Positions 17,267 to 25,807 of a DNA stretch of 64,000 bases are shown in pieces. Within the stretch, counting starts at the first letter, position 1; each line of letters begins with the position of its first letter. Made by a program: the position numbers and the translations under genes. Below the pieces are notes generated by a model. That model saw only the letters and a program-made list of their open reading frames with translations. It was not told the origin of the DNA and ran no database searches. Origin of the DNA: Streptomyces justiciae (GTDB lineage Bacteria > Actinomycetota > Actinomycetes > Streptomycetales > Streptomycetaceae); assembly GCF_015163075.1 (NCBI RefSeq), contig NZ_JADDXU010000009.1:310001-374000 (forward strand). Direction: 5' to 3'.

Positions 17267-18544
17267 TCAGTCCGTCACATCGATCGCGTACCGGTTCGTC
17301 TCCACGCCGGCCGCGGTGATCACCTGGACCTCAACTCGGCCTGGTTCCACGTCCGCGGGGACGGGGACGGTGAGGACGGCGTCCGTGGGGTTGCTGAAGC
17401 CCCCGGTCACCGGGACGAGCGGGACATGGACATGGACGGTGCCCACGCGGACCGTCATGCGGGACAGCCGTTCCGCGCCCTGGGCGCCGGGTGGTACGAA
17501 CCCGGCGCCGCGGATCTCGATGTCGTCGCCGGTGCGGATCGGGGCGTCGAGGTCGCCGGCCTCGCGGGCGCGGACGACGGAGAGGATGACGGGACGGCCG
17601 CCCTCGGCGTACTTGCCGGCCAGGTAGGTCGCCGCCGAGATGAGGACCACGACCGCCAGCCCCCAGGGCAGGTCGGGGAGTTGGTCGGGGCGGCGGGCCA
17701 GCCGTACCGCGGCGAACAGCAGCGCCACCGCGCCGATCACGACGTACTGGATGTCGGCGAAGCTGCCGCGCCCGGCGTCGTCGGTGAGCAGGTCGGCGGC
17801 CCTGGGGCGGTCGGCACGTACCTTCTGGAGCCGTTGCCCGAGCACCCGCAGCCCGACCACGCGCCGGACCAGCACCGCGATCCCGCAGACCACGGCGAGG
17901 ACGGTCACCACACCGGCGGCGCGGGCGAGTTCGAGCCCGGAGAGCAGCGTGTCGCGCTCGGCCGGGTCGGACGCGGCGGCGAGTCGGCCGACCAGCACGA
18001 GGACGGCGTAGGCCACGAACAGCACCCAGGCGACGGCGACCGCGCGGGAGGTGGAGAGGCGGTTGTCCTCGCCGATCACGGGGGCCAGCGCGCCGCCCCG
18101 GGTGCGATGGAACCAGGAGGCCGTGGTCAGGGCACCGGCGGTCACCAGGGCGGCCAGCAGTCCGGCGGTGCGGGCGGCGGTCCAGCCCGCGCCGATCGCG
18201 GTGAGCGCCTGGACGAGCAGGAGAACGACCACGCCCGCCCACATCGTGTACGCGGTGCGGCTCCACAGGCGGGCCAGCCACGCCTCGCCCTCGGCGCGGC
18301 CGCGTTCGGCGACCAGTTCCGCGGACTGGGTCAGCTCCTCCGACACCCACTGACGGGACGCCGAGGCCGAGTGGGCCACGGCGGCCGGCAGGCCCTGCCC
18401 GGCGGCGAACTCGTCCCGTTTCATGAGGAATTCGGCGACCGCCCGCCGATGCCCCTCCCGCGCTCCGTGGGGACAGTCGCCGCAGGTGCAGCCGCCTCCG
18501 TGCGCGCCCGCATCCGCGCTCTGTCTCGCCTCCTGCACCGCCAC
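17267..18544 (-). CDS. Multi-pass membrane protein with C-terminal IPT/TIG-like domain
   Basis: A 425-residue protein. A Cys-rich N-terminus (GGGCTCGDCPHG near residue 15-26) could bind metal. About eight hydrophobic helices lie between ~85 and 320. The last ~100 residues are a beta-rich domain (DDIEIRGAGFVPPG, VRVGTVHVHVP, VEPGRVEVQVITAAGV) resembling an IPT/TIG or bacterial Ig-like fold. The GTG at 18544 is chosen because GGGGAAGG lies upstream and the longer frame runs over the divergent DUF4429 gene. Function is unknown. Confidence 0.72.
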   Translation of the reverse strand: MAVQEARQSADAGAHGGGCTCGDCPHGAREGHRRAVAEFLMKRDEFAAGQGLPAAVAHSASASRQWVSEELTQSAELVAERGRAEGEAWLARLWSRTAYTMWAGVVVLLLVQALTAIGAGWTAARTAGLLAALVTAGALTTASWFHRTRGGALAPVIGEDNRLSTSRAVAVAWVLFVAYAVLVLVGRLAAASDPAERDTLLSGLELARAAGVVTVLAVVCGIAVLVRRVVGLRVLGQRLQKVRADRPRAADLLTDDAGRGSFADIQYVVIGAVALLFAAVRLARRPDQLPDLPWGLAVVVLISAATYLAGKYAEGGRPVILSVVRAREAGDLDAPIRTGDDIEIRGAGFVPPGAQGAERLSRMTVRVGTVHVHVPLVPVTGGFSNPTDAVLTVPVPADVEPGRVEVQVITAAGVETNRYAIDVTD

Positions 18545-18731
18545 GCCCGACGCCCGCCTTCCCCGCGATCTCCACGATGCGCGGCCCCTGCCGAGGTCTC
18601 GGCCGCCGCTCTGCAACTCCCGTGCGATGACAGCGAATTGTGCCTTACGCCACGACGGGCGCGTCCGGCAGGTCTGGTCAGGGCGGGTGAAGCCGGGGTC
18701 GCCGTGTTGACCTGGCTGCGAGAATTTCTGT

Positions 18732-19619
18732 ATGGCCGAGATCATCCAGCGCGACGGGACCTGGGCCTTCGACGGCACGACGGTCAGGATCACGCCGGGC
18801 CTCCACCGTTCGGTACCGCTGTTCCGGCAGACGTACGGGGAGATCGCCGTGCCCCTGGAGGCCGTCTCCGGTGTCGTCTTCGAGCCCGAACGCAAGCGGG
18901 GGCGGCTGCGGATGCGGTTGCGCGAGGGCGCCGATCCGCTGTTGCAGGCGACCGGGGGGCGGCTGCCGGACGCGGCGGACCCGTACCGGCTGGTGGTGGA
19001 CGTGGACCGGGCCGGGGTCGCGGAGTACGTGGCGGAGGAGATCCGGCGGGCGCTGCTGCTCGACCAGATCCCCAAGGACCCGACGAAGACGTATCTGCTG
19101 TCGGGGCCGCCGGTCCCGGTATCCGTGCGCTCCTCCGACGGCAGCGTCTCCTTCGACGGCCTCCAGGTCCGTATCGACTGGGCCGACACCTCGGACCGGG
19201 TGAAGCGGGCGACCGGCCCGCGGATCATCGCGATCTCCGACCTGGTGGGCGTGGAATGGCTGCCCAACTCCGGTTACGAGGACGGTTTCCTGCGGTTCGT
19301 GACCCGCGAGACGGCGTTCTCCAAACTGCCGCCCGAGAAGGACCCGTACGCCCTGGACCTGTGGGGCAGCGCCCGCCGCGACCTGCTGACGGCCCTGGTG
19401 GCCACGGCGGTCACCGCCCGCCTCCCGCACCCCTCCACCCGCACGGCCGACGACCAGGCCAGCCGCTTCCCACAGCTCCCGGCAGCGGTGCCGTCACAGG
19501 CCGACCATCACGACGTACTGCTGCGCAGGCTGCGGGAGCTGGGCGAGCTGCATCGCGAAGGGGTGCTGACGGACGAGGAGTTCGCGATGACCAAGGCAGT
19601 GATCCTCAGAGGCTTCTAG
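18732..19619 (+). CDS. DUF4429 protein with C-terminal SHOCT motif
   Basis: A 295-residue soluble protein with two similar DUF4429 units, residues ~5-120 (GTWAFDGTTVRITPG) and ~130-245 (DGSVSFDGLQVRIDW), each resembling a PH-like beta sandwich. The end LRELGELHREGVLTDEEFAMTKAVIL is a SHOCT oligomerisation motif. It is divergent from the membrane protein at 18544. Its stop overlaps the convergent aldolase gene by four bases. Its biological role is not known. Confidence 0.87.
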   Translation: MAEIIQRDGTWAFDGTTVRITPGLHRSVPLFRQTYGEIAVPLEAVSGVVFEPERKRGRLRMRLREGADPLLQATGGRLPDAADPYRLVVDVDRAGVAEYVAEEIRRALLLDQIPKDPTKTYLLSGPPVPVSVRSSDGSVSFDGLQVRIDWADTSDRVKRATGPRIIAISDLVGVEWLPNSGYEDGFLRFVTRETAFSKLPPEKDPYALDLWGSARRDLLTALVATAVTARLPHPSTRTADDQASRFPQLPAAVPSQADHHDVLLRRLRELGELHREGVLTDEEFAMTKAVILRGF

Positions 19620-20425
19620 CTCAGCAGATCCGGCTCACTGCGGCTGATGTCCTGCCACAACGGCTGGTAGTTGATCCACGCGACCAGGTCGCCGCCCAAC
19701 TGCTCCCTGGTCGCGACCGCCGCCTTGTGGTCGATCAGGATCGGGCGGCCCGCCGCTCGGGCCGCCAGCTGGACCTGGGCGGAGCGTTCCATGGACAGGA
19801 ACCACCAGGCCGCCGCGTCCACCGAGTCGCCGACCGTCAGCAGGCCGTGGTTGCGCAGCACCAGGCCCTTGCCCGAGCCCAGGGCGGCGGCGATCCTGCG
19901 GCCCTCGGCGGTGTCCACGGCGACACCCGAATAGGCGTCGTACACCGCGTGGTCCTCGTAGAAGGCGCAGCTCTCCTGGGTGATCGGGTCCAGGAGCTCG
20001 CCGAGGGCGGAGAGGGCGCGGCCGTGCACGGAGTGGCAGTGGGCGACCGCGACGACGTCGGGCCGGGCGGCGTGGACCTGGGCGTGCACGGTGAAGGCGG
20101 CCTGGTTGACGTGGTAGCGGCCCTCGACGACCTGCCCGTCGGTGTTGGCGAGGACCAGGTCGCTGACGGTGACGTGCTTGAAGGGCATGCCGAACGGGTT
20201 GACCCAGAAGCAGTCGGTGAACTCCGGGTCGCGTGCGGTGATGTGGCCGGAGACGCCGTCCTCGAAGCCCTGCCGTCCGAAGATCCGCAGCGCGCCCGCC
20301 AGCCGTTCCTTGCGGTGCCGGCGCTCGTCCTCGACCGAGTCGTGCATCGGCGGCATCGCGAACCGGAGGCTGTCGGTGGGCAGGGGGGCCGGCGGGGTCG
20401 GTCCCGGTTCATACGTCCCGTGCAT
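19616..20425 (-). CDS. Class II aldolase/adducin family protein
   Basis: A 269-residue cytoplasmic enzyme of the class II aldolase fold. Zinc-ligand signatures are VSGHITARDPEF, HCHSVHGRALS and RNHGLLTVGDSVDAAAW. Members act as sugar-phosphate aldolases or decarboxylases; the substrate here is unknown. The ATG at 20425 follows GGAGGA at good spacing. It stands alone between the DUF4429 and 20605 genes. Confidence 0.88.
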   Translation of the reverse strand: MHGTYEPGPTPPAPLPTDSLRFAMPPMHDSVEDERRHRKERLAGALRIFGRQGFEDGVSGHITARDPEFTDCFWVNPFGMPFKHVTVSDLVLANTDGQVVEGRYHVNQAAFTVHAQVHAARPDVVAVAHCHSVHGRALSALGELLDPITQESCAFYEDHAVYDAYSGVAVDTAEGRRIAAALGSGKGLVLRNHGLLTVGDSVDAAAWWFLSMERSAQVQLAARAAGRPILIDHKAAVATREQLGGDLVAWINYQPLWQDISRSEPDLLS

Positions 20426-20604
20426 CGGTCCTCCAGCACTGGGGTGGCTTTACGGGGCGGAAGTTACCGTCGGTCAGCGCAGGAGAACAGGCGTATGAGG
20501 TAACGATGCCGTGCGCAACCCTTCCGGCGGCTCGGCGGTCTGGTGTGCGGAACGACAAGTTCCCGACACTCCAGCACCAGTTTTGAGTCATCCCGGAGCC
20601 TTCC

Positions 20605-21249
20605 TTGAGCCTCGTCGAACGTCACCTCAGCTCCCTCATGCGGCAGCTCGCGACCCAGGACCACGTCGAGCTGGTCCACCCCTTCGCCGAGCACAAGTTG
20701 TTCGGGGCGCTGGTCTACGTCGCCGAGTGCTTCGGCTTCCGCTACGCCGGTGTCCGCCTCGTCGGCCGCCACAAGATCCTCCACGTCCACCTGGTCCGCG
20801 ACACCCACCCGGCGGCCCAGCAGCGCGCCGCCGCGAACCTCGCCGCGTTCCCGCAGGTCGGCGCGGGTGGCACGGTCCCCGGCATGTACCTGAACTCGCT
20901 CACGCCGGTCCCGGAGGCCCAGGCCGACGTCGACCTGATCATCGCGCTGATCAAGTACGACGCCCTGATCGAGGCGGGCGACCCGCGCCGGCTCAAGACG
21001 ATCGGCTGGGGCGCCGCCGCCCTGTTCCTGCTGATGGCCCCGCTGACCGGCAAGTACGCCGTCCTCCTGCCGCTCGCCGTGCTCATGCCGGCGTTCATGT
21101 ACGGCGCCCTCCGAATCAACACGGTCCGCCGCGCCAAACTGGCCGCGCAGCTGACGGCCGGCGGCTGCACGCAGGTGCGGGACGACGCGGGACGGGAGCG
21201 GTACGTGCGCCCGCTGCCGTACGCCGCGCAGGGCACGCAGACCCCGTAA
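20605..21249 (+). CDS. Hypothetical protein with two membrane helices
   Basis: A 214-residue protein. Residues 1-125 are soluble (RLVGRHKILHVHLVRD, FPQVGAGGTVPGMYLNSL), followed by two helices near 131-147 and 150-170 and a basic tail. The TTG at 20605 with CGGAG just upstream is used; the ATG of MRQLATQ at residue 12 is an alternative. It runs in the same direction as the next gene, with 42 bases between. No family is recognised. Confidence 0.68.
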   Translation: MSLVERHLSSLMRQLATQDHVELVHPFAEHKLFGALVYVAECFGFRYAGVRLVGRHKILHVHLVRDTHPAAQQRAAANLAAFPQVGAGGTVPGMYLNSLTPVPEAQADVDLIIALIKYDALIEAGDPRRLKTIGWGAAALFLLMAPLTGKYAVLLPLAVLMPAFMYGALRINTVRRAKLAAQLTAGGCTQVRDDAGRERYVRPLPYAAQGTQTP

Positions 21250-21291
21250 TACCGGACAGCGGATGTCGGGTATCGGCGCCACACTCGTCGT

Positions 21292-21765
21292 ATGACTGCG
21301 AACTGGTCCGCCTTCACCACCGCCGAACCCGATCTCGCCCAACTCGTCGAGGAGCGCTTCGGCGCCTTCACGCACCACACCCTCGCGACCCTCCGCAAGG
21401 ACGGCTCACCCCGCACCAGCGGCCTGGAGGTGCGGTTCCTCAACGGCGAGCTGTGGCTCGGCATGATGCCGGACTCGCTCAAGGCCCTCGACCTGCTCCG
21501 CGACCCGCGCTTCGCGCTCCAGGCGAATCCCGGGGAGGGGCAGTCGATGGGCGGCGGTGATGTGCGGATCAGCGGGCGGGCGGTCGAGGTCGTCGATGTG
21601 GCGACCAAGGCCGCATACGGCGAAGAGGTGGAACCGCCGGAGCCGTTCCACCTCTTCCGCACCGAGCTGACGGAGGTCGTCAGGACCTACGTCGAGGACG
21701 ACAAGTACCTCGTCGTCCAGGTCTGGAAGCCCGGAGAGCCGGTGCGGACTCTCAAACGGACCTAG
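21292..21765 (+). CDS. Pyridoxamine-5'-phosphate-oxidase-like flavin/F420 fold protein
   Basis: A 157-residue single-domain split-barrel protein. THHTLATLRKDGSPRTSGLEV is the usual first strand pair of the PNPOx-like family, and PGEGQSMGGGDVRISGRAV follows. These proteins bind FMN, F420 or haem; many actinobacterial ones use F420. The ATG at 21292 is the natural start. The substrate is unknown. It converges on guaA with 18 bases between. Confidence 0.85.
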   Translation: MTANWSAFTTAEPDLAQLVEERFGAFTHHTLATLRKDGSPRTSGLEVRFLNGELWLGMMPDSLKALDLLRDPRFALQANPGEGQSMGGGDVRISGRAVEVVDVATKAAYGEEVEPPEPFHLFRTELTEVVRTYVEDDKYLVVQVWKPGEPVRTLKRT

Positions 21766-21783
21766 GAAGACCTAGCGGGAGAC

Positions 21784-23361
21784 CTACTCCCACTCGATCG
21801 TGCCCGGCGGCTTCGAGGTCACGTCGAGGACGACTCGGTTGACGTCCGCGACCTCGTTGGTGATCCGGGTGGAGATCTTCGCGAGCACCTCGTACGGCAG
21901 GCGCGACCAGTCGGCCGTCATCGCGTCCTCGGAGGAGACCGGACGCAGGACGATCGGGTGGCCGTAGGTGCGGCCGTCGCCCTGGACGCCGACCGAGCGG
22001 ACGTCCGCGAGCAGGACCACCGGGCACTGCCAGATGTCCCGGTCGAGGCCGGCGGCCGTGAGCTCCTCGCGGGCGATGGCGTCGGCGTCACGGAGCAGGT
22101 CGAGCCGCTCCTTGGTCACCTCGCCGACGATCCGGATGCCGAGGCCCGGGCCGGGGAACGGCTGGCGCTGGACGATCTCGTCCGGCAGGCCCAGCTCCTG
22201 GCCGACCATCCGGACCTCGTCCTTGAACAGCTTGCGCAGCGGCTCGATGAGCTTGAACTCGAGGTCCTCGGGGAGGCCGCCGACGTTGTGGTGGGACTTG
22301 ATGTTGGCCGTGCCGGTGCCGCCACCGGACTCGACCACGTCCGGGTAGAGCGTGCCCTGCACGAGGAACTCCACCGCCGGACCCTCGTCCGCGATGATCT
22401 CCGCCTGGGCCTGCTCGAAGACCCGGATGAACTCGCGGCCGATGATCTTCCGCTTCTCCTCGGGGTCCGAGACACCCTTGAGCGCGGTGAGGAAGCGCTC
22501 CTCCGCGTCGACGACGACCAGCTTCACGCCGGTCGCGGCCACGAAGTCCTTCTCGACCTGCTCGGTCTCGCCCTTGCGCATCAGGCCGTGGTCGACGTAC
22601 ACGCAGGTCAGCTGGTCGCCGATGGCGCGGGCGACGAGGGCCGCGGCCACCGCGGAGTCGACGCCGCCGGACAGCCCGCAGATGGCGCGCTTGTCGCCGA
22701 CGAGCGAGCGGATCGCGGTGACCTGCTCCTCGATCACGTTGCCGGTGGTCCAGTCGGGCTTGAGGCCCGCACCCCGGTAGAGGAAGTGCTCCAGGACCTG
22801 CTGGCCGTGCGTGGAGTGCATGACCTCGGGGTGGTACTGGACGCCGTACAGCTTCTTCTCGTCGTTCTCGAAGGCGGCGACCGGGACGACGTCCGTGGAG
22901 GCCGTGACGGAGAAGCCCTCGGGGGCGGCGGAGCAGGCGTCGCCGTGCGACATCCACACATGCTGCTCGTCCGGGGTGCCCTCGAAGAGGGTGGAGGACG
23001 ACTTCGAGACGTGCAGGTCGGTGCGGCCGTACTCACGGGCGCCGGTGTTGTCCACCGTGCCGCCCAGGCTCTGGGCCATCAGCTGGAAGCCGTAGCACAT
23101 GCCGAAGACGGGGACGCCGGCCTCGAAGAGCGCGCGGTCGAGGCGGGGGGCACCCTCCTCGTAGACCGACGAGGGGCCGCCGGAGAGGATGATCGCCGCC
23201 GGGTTCTTGGCGAGCATCTCCTCGACCGGCATGGTGCTCGGCACGATCTCGCTGTAGACCCGCGCCTCGCGGACGCGACGGGCGATGAGCTGGGCGTACT
23301 GCGCGCCGAAGTCGACGACCAGGACGGTGTCGGGGGCGGCGGCGGGGGTCGCTGATGACAC
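21784..23361 (-). CDS. guaA: GMP synthase (glutamine-hydrolysing)
   Basis: A 525-residue cytoplasmic enzyme converting XMP, ATP and glutamine to GMP. The class I amidotransferase domain (~14-200) has the catalytic Cys89 in GMCYGFQ. The ATP-pyrophosphatase domain has the PP-loop SGGVDSAVAAALV. The C-terminal dimerisation part ends VTSKPPGTIEWE, the normal GMP synthase terminus. It starts with GTG at 23361. With guaB at 49490 it makes the guanylate branch of purine synthesis, though here far apart. Length is normal. Confidence 0.98.
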   Translation of the reverse strand: MSSATPAAAPDTVLVVDFGAQYAQLIARRVREARVYSEIVPSTMPVEEMLAKNPAAIILSGGPSSVYEEGAPRLDRALFEAGVPVFGMCYGFQLMAQSLGGTVDNTGAREYGRTDLHVSKSSSTLFEGTPDEQHVWMSHGDACSAAPEGFSVTASTDVVPVAAFENDEKKLYGVQYHPEVMHSTHGQQVLEHFLYRGAGLKPDWTTGNVIEEQVTAIRSLVGDKRAICGLSGGVDSAVAAALVARAIGDQLTCVYVDHGLMRKGETEQVEKDFVAATGVKLVVVDAEERFLTALKGVSDPEEKRKIIGREFIRVFEQAQAEIIADEGPAVEFLVQGTLYPDVVESGGGTGTANIKSHHNVGGLPEDLEFKLIEPLRKLFKDEVRMVGQELGLPDEIVQRQPFPGPGLGIRIVGEVTKERLDLLRDADAIAREELTAAGLDRDIWQCPVVLLADVRSVGVQGDGRTYGHPIVLRPVSSEDAMTADWSRLPYEVLAKISTRITNEVADVNRVVLDVTSKPPGTIEWE

Positions 23362-23437
23362 GGGGTGCCTTCCGGCGGTTTGGGCGAGGGCTGTGAGACC
23401 GATTCTAACGGGGTGCGGCCGCGCCCCGTCCCGAGCG

Positions 23438-23529
23438 GTGAGCCCGCCCCCTCCCGACAGGCGCCCCCGCCCCCTCCCGACAGACGCCCCCGCCCCCTCC
23501 CGACAGGCGCCTCCGCCCCTCCCCGTCCG
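23438..23529. repeat. 23-bp tandem repeat upstream of the guaA/chorismate mutase genes
   Basis: Units start at 23438, 23461, 23484 and 23507; units two and three differ at one base, and the outer two are more degenerate. The core is C-rich on this strand (CCGCCCCCTCCCGACAG). It lies between the guaA start and the promoter of the leader peptide. No function is evident. Confidence 0.8.
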
Positions 23530-23544
23530 GTGGATGGACCCCGG

Positions 23545-23573
23545 TTGGACAGGTGCCCGCGCGCGTGCATACT
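23545..23573 (+). promoter_or_regulatory. Promoter of the leader peptide/chorismate mutase unit
   Basis: TTGGAC (23545-23550) and CATACT (23568-23573) are separated by 17 bases, a good match to a housekeeping promoter. The expected start of transcription falls at or next to the A of the ATG at 23580, so the leader ORF would be leaderless, a common arrangement in Streptomyces. Confidence 0.6.
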
Positions 23574-23579
23574 GCTGCC

Positions 23580-23651
23580 ATGCTCACGCACCCGACCTTC
23601 CTCTTTACCTATGGCAACCGGCCCGCCGGCTGCCATGGTCGTGCTGCTTGA
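23580..23651 (+). CDS. Putative Phe/Tyr-rich attenuator leader peptide
   Basis: A 23-codon ORF beginning MLTHPTFLFTYG: Phe, Leu, Phe, Thr and Tyr codons lie at 23598-23612, directly before a hairpin at 23611-23636 and 21 bases ahead of a strong terminator. Chorismate mutase makes the precursor of Phe and Tyr, so ribosome stalling at these codons under starvation would logically control read-through. The ORF is too short to trust on coding statistics alone; the call rests on the arrangement. Confidence 0.55.
   Translation: MLTHPTFLFTYGNRPAGCHGRAA
23611..23636 (+). promoter_or_regulatory. Leader hairpin overlapping the Tyr codon
   Basis: ATGGCA (23611-23616) pairs with TGCCAT (23631-23636) and CCGG (23618-23621) with CCGG (23626-23629), closing a CCCG loop. 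It begins at the Tyr codon of the leader ORF. GGCCCG at 23620-23625 is also complementary to CGGGCC at 23681-23686 in the terminator stem, so an antiterminator fold is possible. Confidence 0.5.
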
Positions 23652-23672
23652 GCTACTGACAAGCGACTTCCC

Positions 23673-23705
23673 AGGCGCCCCGGGCCGACAAGGTCCGGGG
23701 CGCCT
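23673..23705 (+). terminator. Attenuator terminator before chorismate mutase
   Basis: Bases 23673-23686 pair with 23692-23705 (14 pairs, one G-T) around the loop GACAA, followed by GTCGTTTCCTT. It sits between the leader ORF and the chorismate mutase start at 23779, where a plain terminator would make no sense unless read-through is controlled. Confidence 0.7.
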
Positions 23706-23778
23706 GTCGTTTCCTTCCGGATCTTGCCGCTCCGGGGCAGCCCTCGAAGAGACACCACAGACACCACGAGGAGCCCCC

Positions 23779-24036
23779 GTGACCACCACCACTCCCGAAG
23801 CGGTCATCGCCGACGCCCGCGAGCGCATCGACGCCATCGACGACCGGATCATCGGCCTCATCCAGGAACGGGCGGCCGTCTCCGCCGTCGTGCAGCAGAC
23901 CCGCATCGCCTCCGGCGGACGGCGCGTGCACCTCGCGCGCGAGATGGATGTCCTCAACCACTTCAGCGAGGCGCTCGGCAAGCCGGGTACGTCCCTCGCG
24001 ATGACGCTGCTCGAACTGTGCAGGGGTCGCATCTGA
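23779..24036 (+). CDS. Chorismate mutase, AroQ class
   Basis: An 85-residue all-helical chorismate mutase converting chorismate to prephenate for Phe and Tyr synthesis. The pattern RERIDAIDDRIIGLIQERAAVSAVVQQTR is abbreviated here: RERIDAIDDRII, the basic RRVHLAREM and the tail LLELCRGRI are visible, matching the usual CM_2 helices. The GTG at 23779 has CGAGGAG just upstream. An in-frame ATG at 23611 would run the protein through the terminator hairpin and is rejected. No dehydratase domain is fused. It is preceded by the attenuator-like leader. Confidence 0.88.
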   Translation: MTTTTPEAVIADARERIDAIDDRIIGLIQERAAVSAVVQQTRIASGGRRVHLAREMDVLNHFSEALGKPGTSLAMTLLELCRGRI

Positions 24037-24544
24037 GTTCGGGCCCCGTCTCACCCGTACGGCGCGTGACCGCATCGCGGACCGCTTCGTTGGTGGTGGT
24101 GTCCGTGCCAGCCAGGGGCGGGCCCGACAGAACCACGCGTGGCTCGCTGGAGCGATGAGACGTTCGGATCTTGCCGTACGTCGTGGGACCTCGCTCCAGG
24201 TAAGTGACCGGACGGCAGGGGACAGCAGCCCGGTCACCCAAGAGAACGGCCGGCTCCGGGGACGCCCGGGGCCGACCGGCGGGAACAGAAGGCTGGGTCA
24301 AACGGTTGCGGAGGCCAGGTCGATCCAGCACGATGCCTACAAAGCCCAAGTCCCCCTGTACACACCCACATTGTCTGTGCGTTTCGGCACTGCCAGAGGT
24401 CCAGACCATCCGCGCGCCCCGGTTACGCCGGGGCGCCGACCCCGGGCATTCGCCAGGCGCCCAGCACCACAGGACCAGCGGCGCAACCCCCCGGCGCCGC
24501 TCCCCAGGCACCGGCGCTGCCCTGACGCCGGTGCTGACGAAAGA
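24037..24544. other. Gene-free stretch, possible untranslated RNA
   Basis: About 500 bases with no convincing coding frame on either strand. GTGACCG near 24204 and CGGTCAC near 24231 form an inverted repeat, and several other GC-rich stems are possible. A strong bidirectional terminator closes it at 24545. I recognise no tRNA, tmRNA, RNase P or known riboswitch. A small RNA or an antisense transcript is possible but unproven. Confidence 0.4.
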
Positions 24545-24577
24545 AGGGCCCCGCGGTTCCGTCCCGCGGGGCCCTTC
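24545..24577. terminator. Bidirectional terminator
   Basis: A perfect 13-bp stem, 24545-24557 with 24565-24577, starting AAGGGCCCC and ending GGGGCCCTT, with a seven-base loop. It would end rightward transcripts from the chorismate mutase side and leftward transcription from the 24616-25758 gene. Confidence 0.8.
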
Positions 24578-24615
24578 GCATGCCGGTCGGCCCGGCCGGA
24601 GTCACCACATACCGG

Positions 24616-25758
24616 TCACGTCCGGGACACCGTCCCGCAGCCCTTGTCGTCGCTGATGTCCCGGCTGCGGTCGTACGGGTCCGTCGTCGGGCCCGTGGGC
24701 GCCGCGCCCGTGGGCTCGGCCGACGGGAAGTGCGGGTGCAGGAAACCGTCGTAGACGTCGCAGGCCGAGTTCCCGATGTCCTGGTCGTACTTCACGACGC
24801 CGATCTTGCCCGGTGTGACCCGGTACTTGGCCGGGTCGGAGAGTTCGAGGTCGAGGACGCGGCGGACGATGGTGCGGGCCACGTCGGTCGTGCCGTCGGT
24901 GCGGACCACCGGGTAGACGAAGGTGTAGTCGGCGTGGACGGCGACGGCGGCCCCCTCGCCGGCCTTGAAGGTCATACGGCCGCGGGTCTTCACGACGTCG
25001 CCGACGAGCCGGACCTCGTCCGGGTCGAAGCGGCTGAACATCACCAGCGGATCGTGGTCCTTGTCCGGCTCGCTCAGGGCCTTCTTCAGGAAGCCCGGCA
25101 CGTTCTGCTGCGGCTCCAGCAGGTCGAGCGCCGTCTCCGGACGCTCCCCGCGCAGGGTCGCCGGGTCCAGGTTCGCGTCGATCAGCAGCTTCCGGGTCAG
25201 CTCCAGGGCGCGCGTGACATCGGCCTTGCTCCGCCCGCCGACCGCCTTCGCCTCCGGTACGACGATGCCGGCCTCGCCGTCGGCCCAGCGCTTGGCGGGC
25301 GAACCGGCGAACGGGTCGTCGAGCGTCGGGGTCCGCGGGGCCGCGGACGCGGGCGGGCCGGTCGGCGCCGCCGTCTCCGCGGGCAGGGTCTCGGTCGCCT
25401 CGTCGGCGGAGCCGGAGCCGAAGGGGTCGCCGGGCAGCAGCGAGGGCTTGATCGCCACGACGGCGACGGCCACGGCGAGCAGCACACCGAGGGCTGTCCA
25501 CACGCCGCGGCCGCGCTTCCTGCCCTGCCGGGCGGGCCCCGTGCGCCATCCCTCGGGCAGCTCGCCCCGCGCCTCCTGCTGCCGGAGCCGTTCCGTCACC
25601 ATGCGGGCGCGGGCGGAGGGCTCCTTCGGGGCGGCCTGTTCGTTGGCGCGGGCGAACTGTTCCCAGACGTCGTCCGGGACTTCGGGGGTCGAGGAGGAGT
25701 CCTCGGCGGGCTTGTCAGACACGATCGTCAGTTCTAGGGGTTCGGAAAGCGCCTTCAC
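24616..25758 (-). CDS. Single-pass membrane protein of unknown function
   Basis: A 380-residue protein. Residues 1-85 are cytoplasmic and charged (DVWEQFARANEQAA, SARARMVTERLRQQ). A basic patch GRKRGRG precedes one helix near 86-103. A Thr/Pro-rich linker follows, then an extracellular domain (PAKRWADGEAGIVVP, LTRKLLIDANLDPATLRG, VYPVVRTDGTTDVART). This resembles a conserved actinobacterial membrane protein with an N-terminus reading from the cytoplasm. GTG at 25758 is used; GTG at 25722 is also in frame. No catalytic motif is seen. Confidence 0.75.
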   Translation of the reverse strand: MKALSEPLELTIVSDKPAEDSSSTPEVPDDVWEQFARANEQAAPKEPSARARMVTERLRQQEARGELPEGWRTGPARQGRKRGRGVWTALGVLLAVAVAVVAIKPSLLPGDPFGSGSADEATETLPAETAAPTGPPASAAPRTPTLDDPFAGSPAKRWADGEAGIVVPEAKAVGGRSKADVTRALELTRKLLIDANLDPATLRGERPETALDLLEPQQNVPGFLKKALSEPDKDHDPLVMFSRFDPDEVRLVGDVVKTRGRMTFKAGEGAAVAVHADYTFVYPVVRTDGTTDVARTIVRRVLDLELSDPAKYRVTPGKIGVVKYDQDIGNSACDVYDGFLHPHFPSAEPTGAAPTGPTTDPYDRSRDISDDKGCGTVSRT

Positions 25759-25807
25759 AAGGAAAATCCGGCGGGATCGGGCTGTGACTCAGGCCACATA
25801 AGAATTC

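Noticed and set aside
23438..23529. Possible CRISPR-like repeats
   Set aside because: The units are contiguous with no spacers, so this is a simple tandem repeat.
23611..23778. In-frame ATG extending chorismate mutase upstream
   Set aside because: The extension would be translated through the terminator stem and has no homology; GTG 23779 has its own ribosome site.
24037..24544. tRNA, tmRNA or RNase P RNA
   Set aside because: No T-loop GTTCRANNC pairing, tmRNA tag frame or P RNA core was seen.
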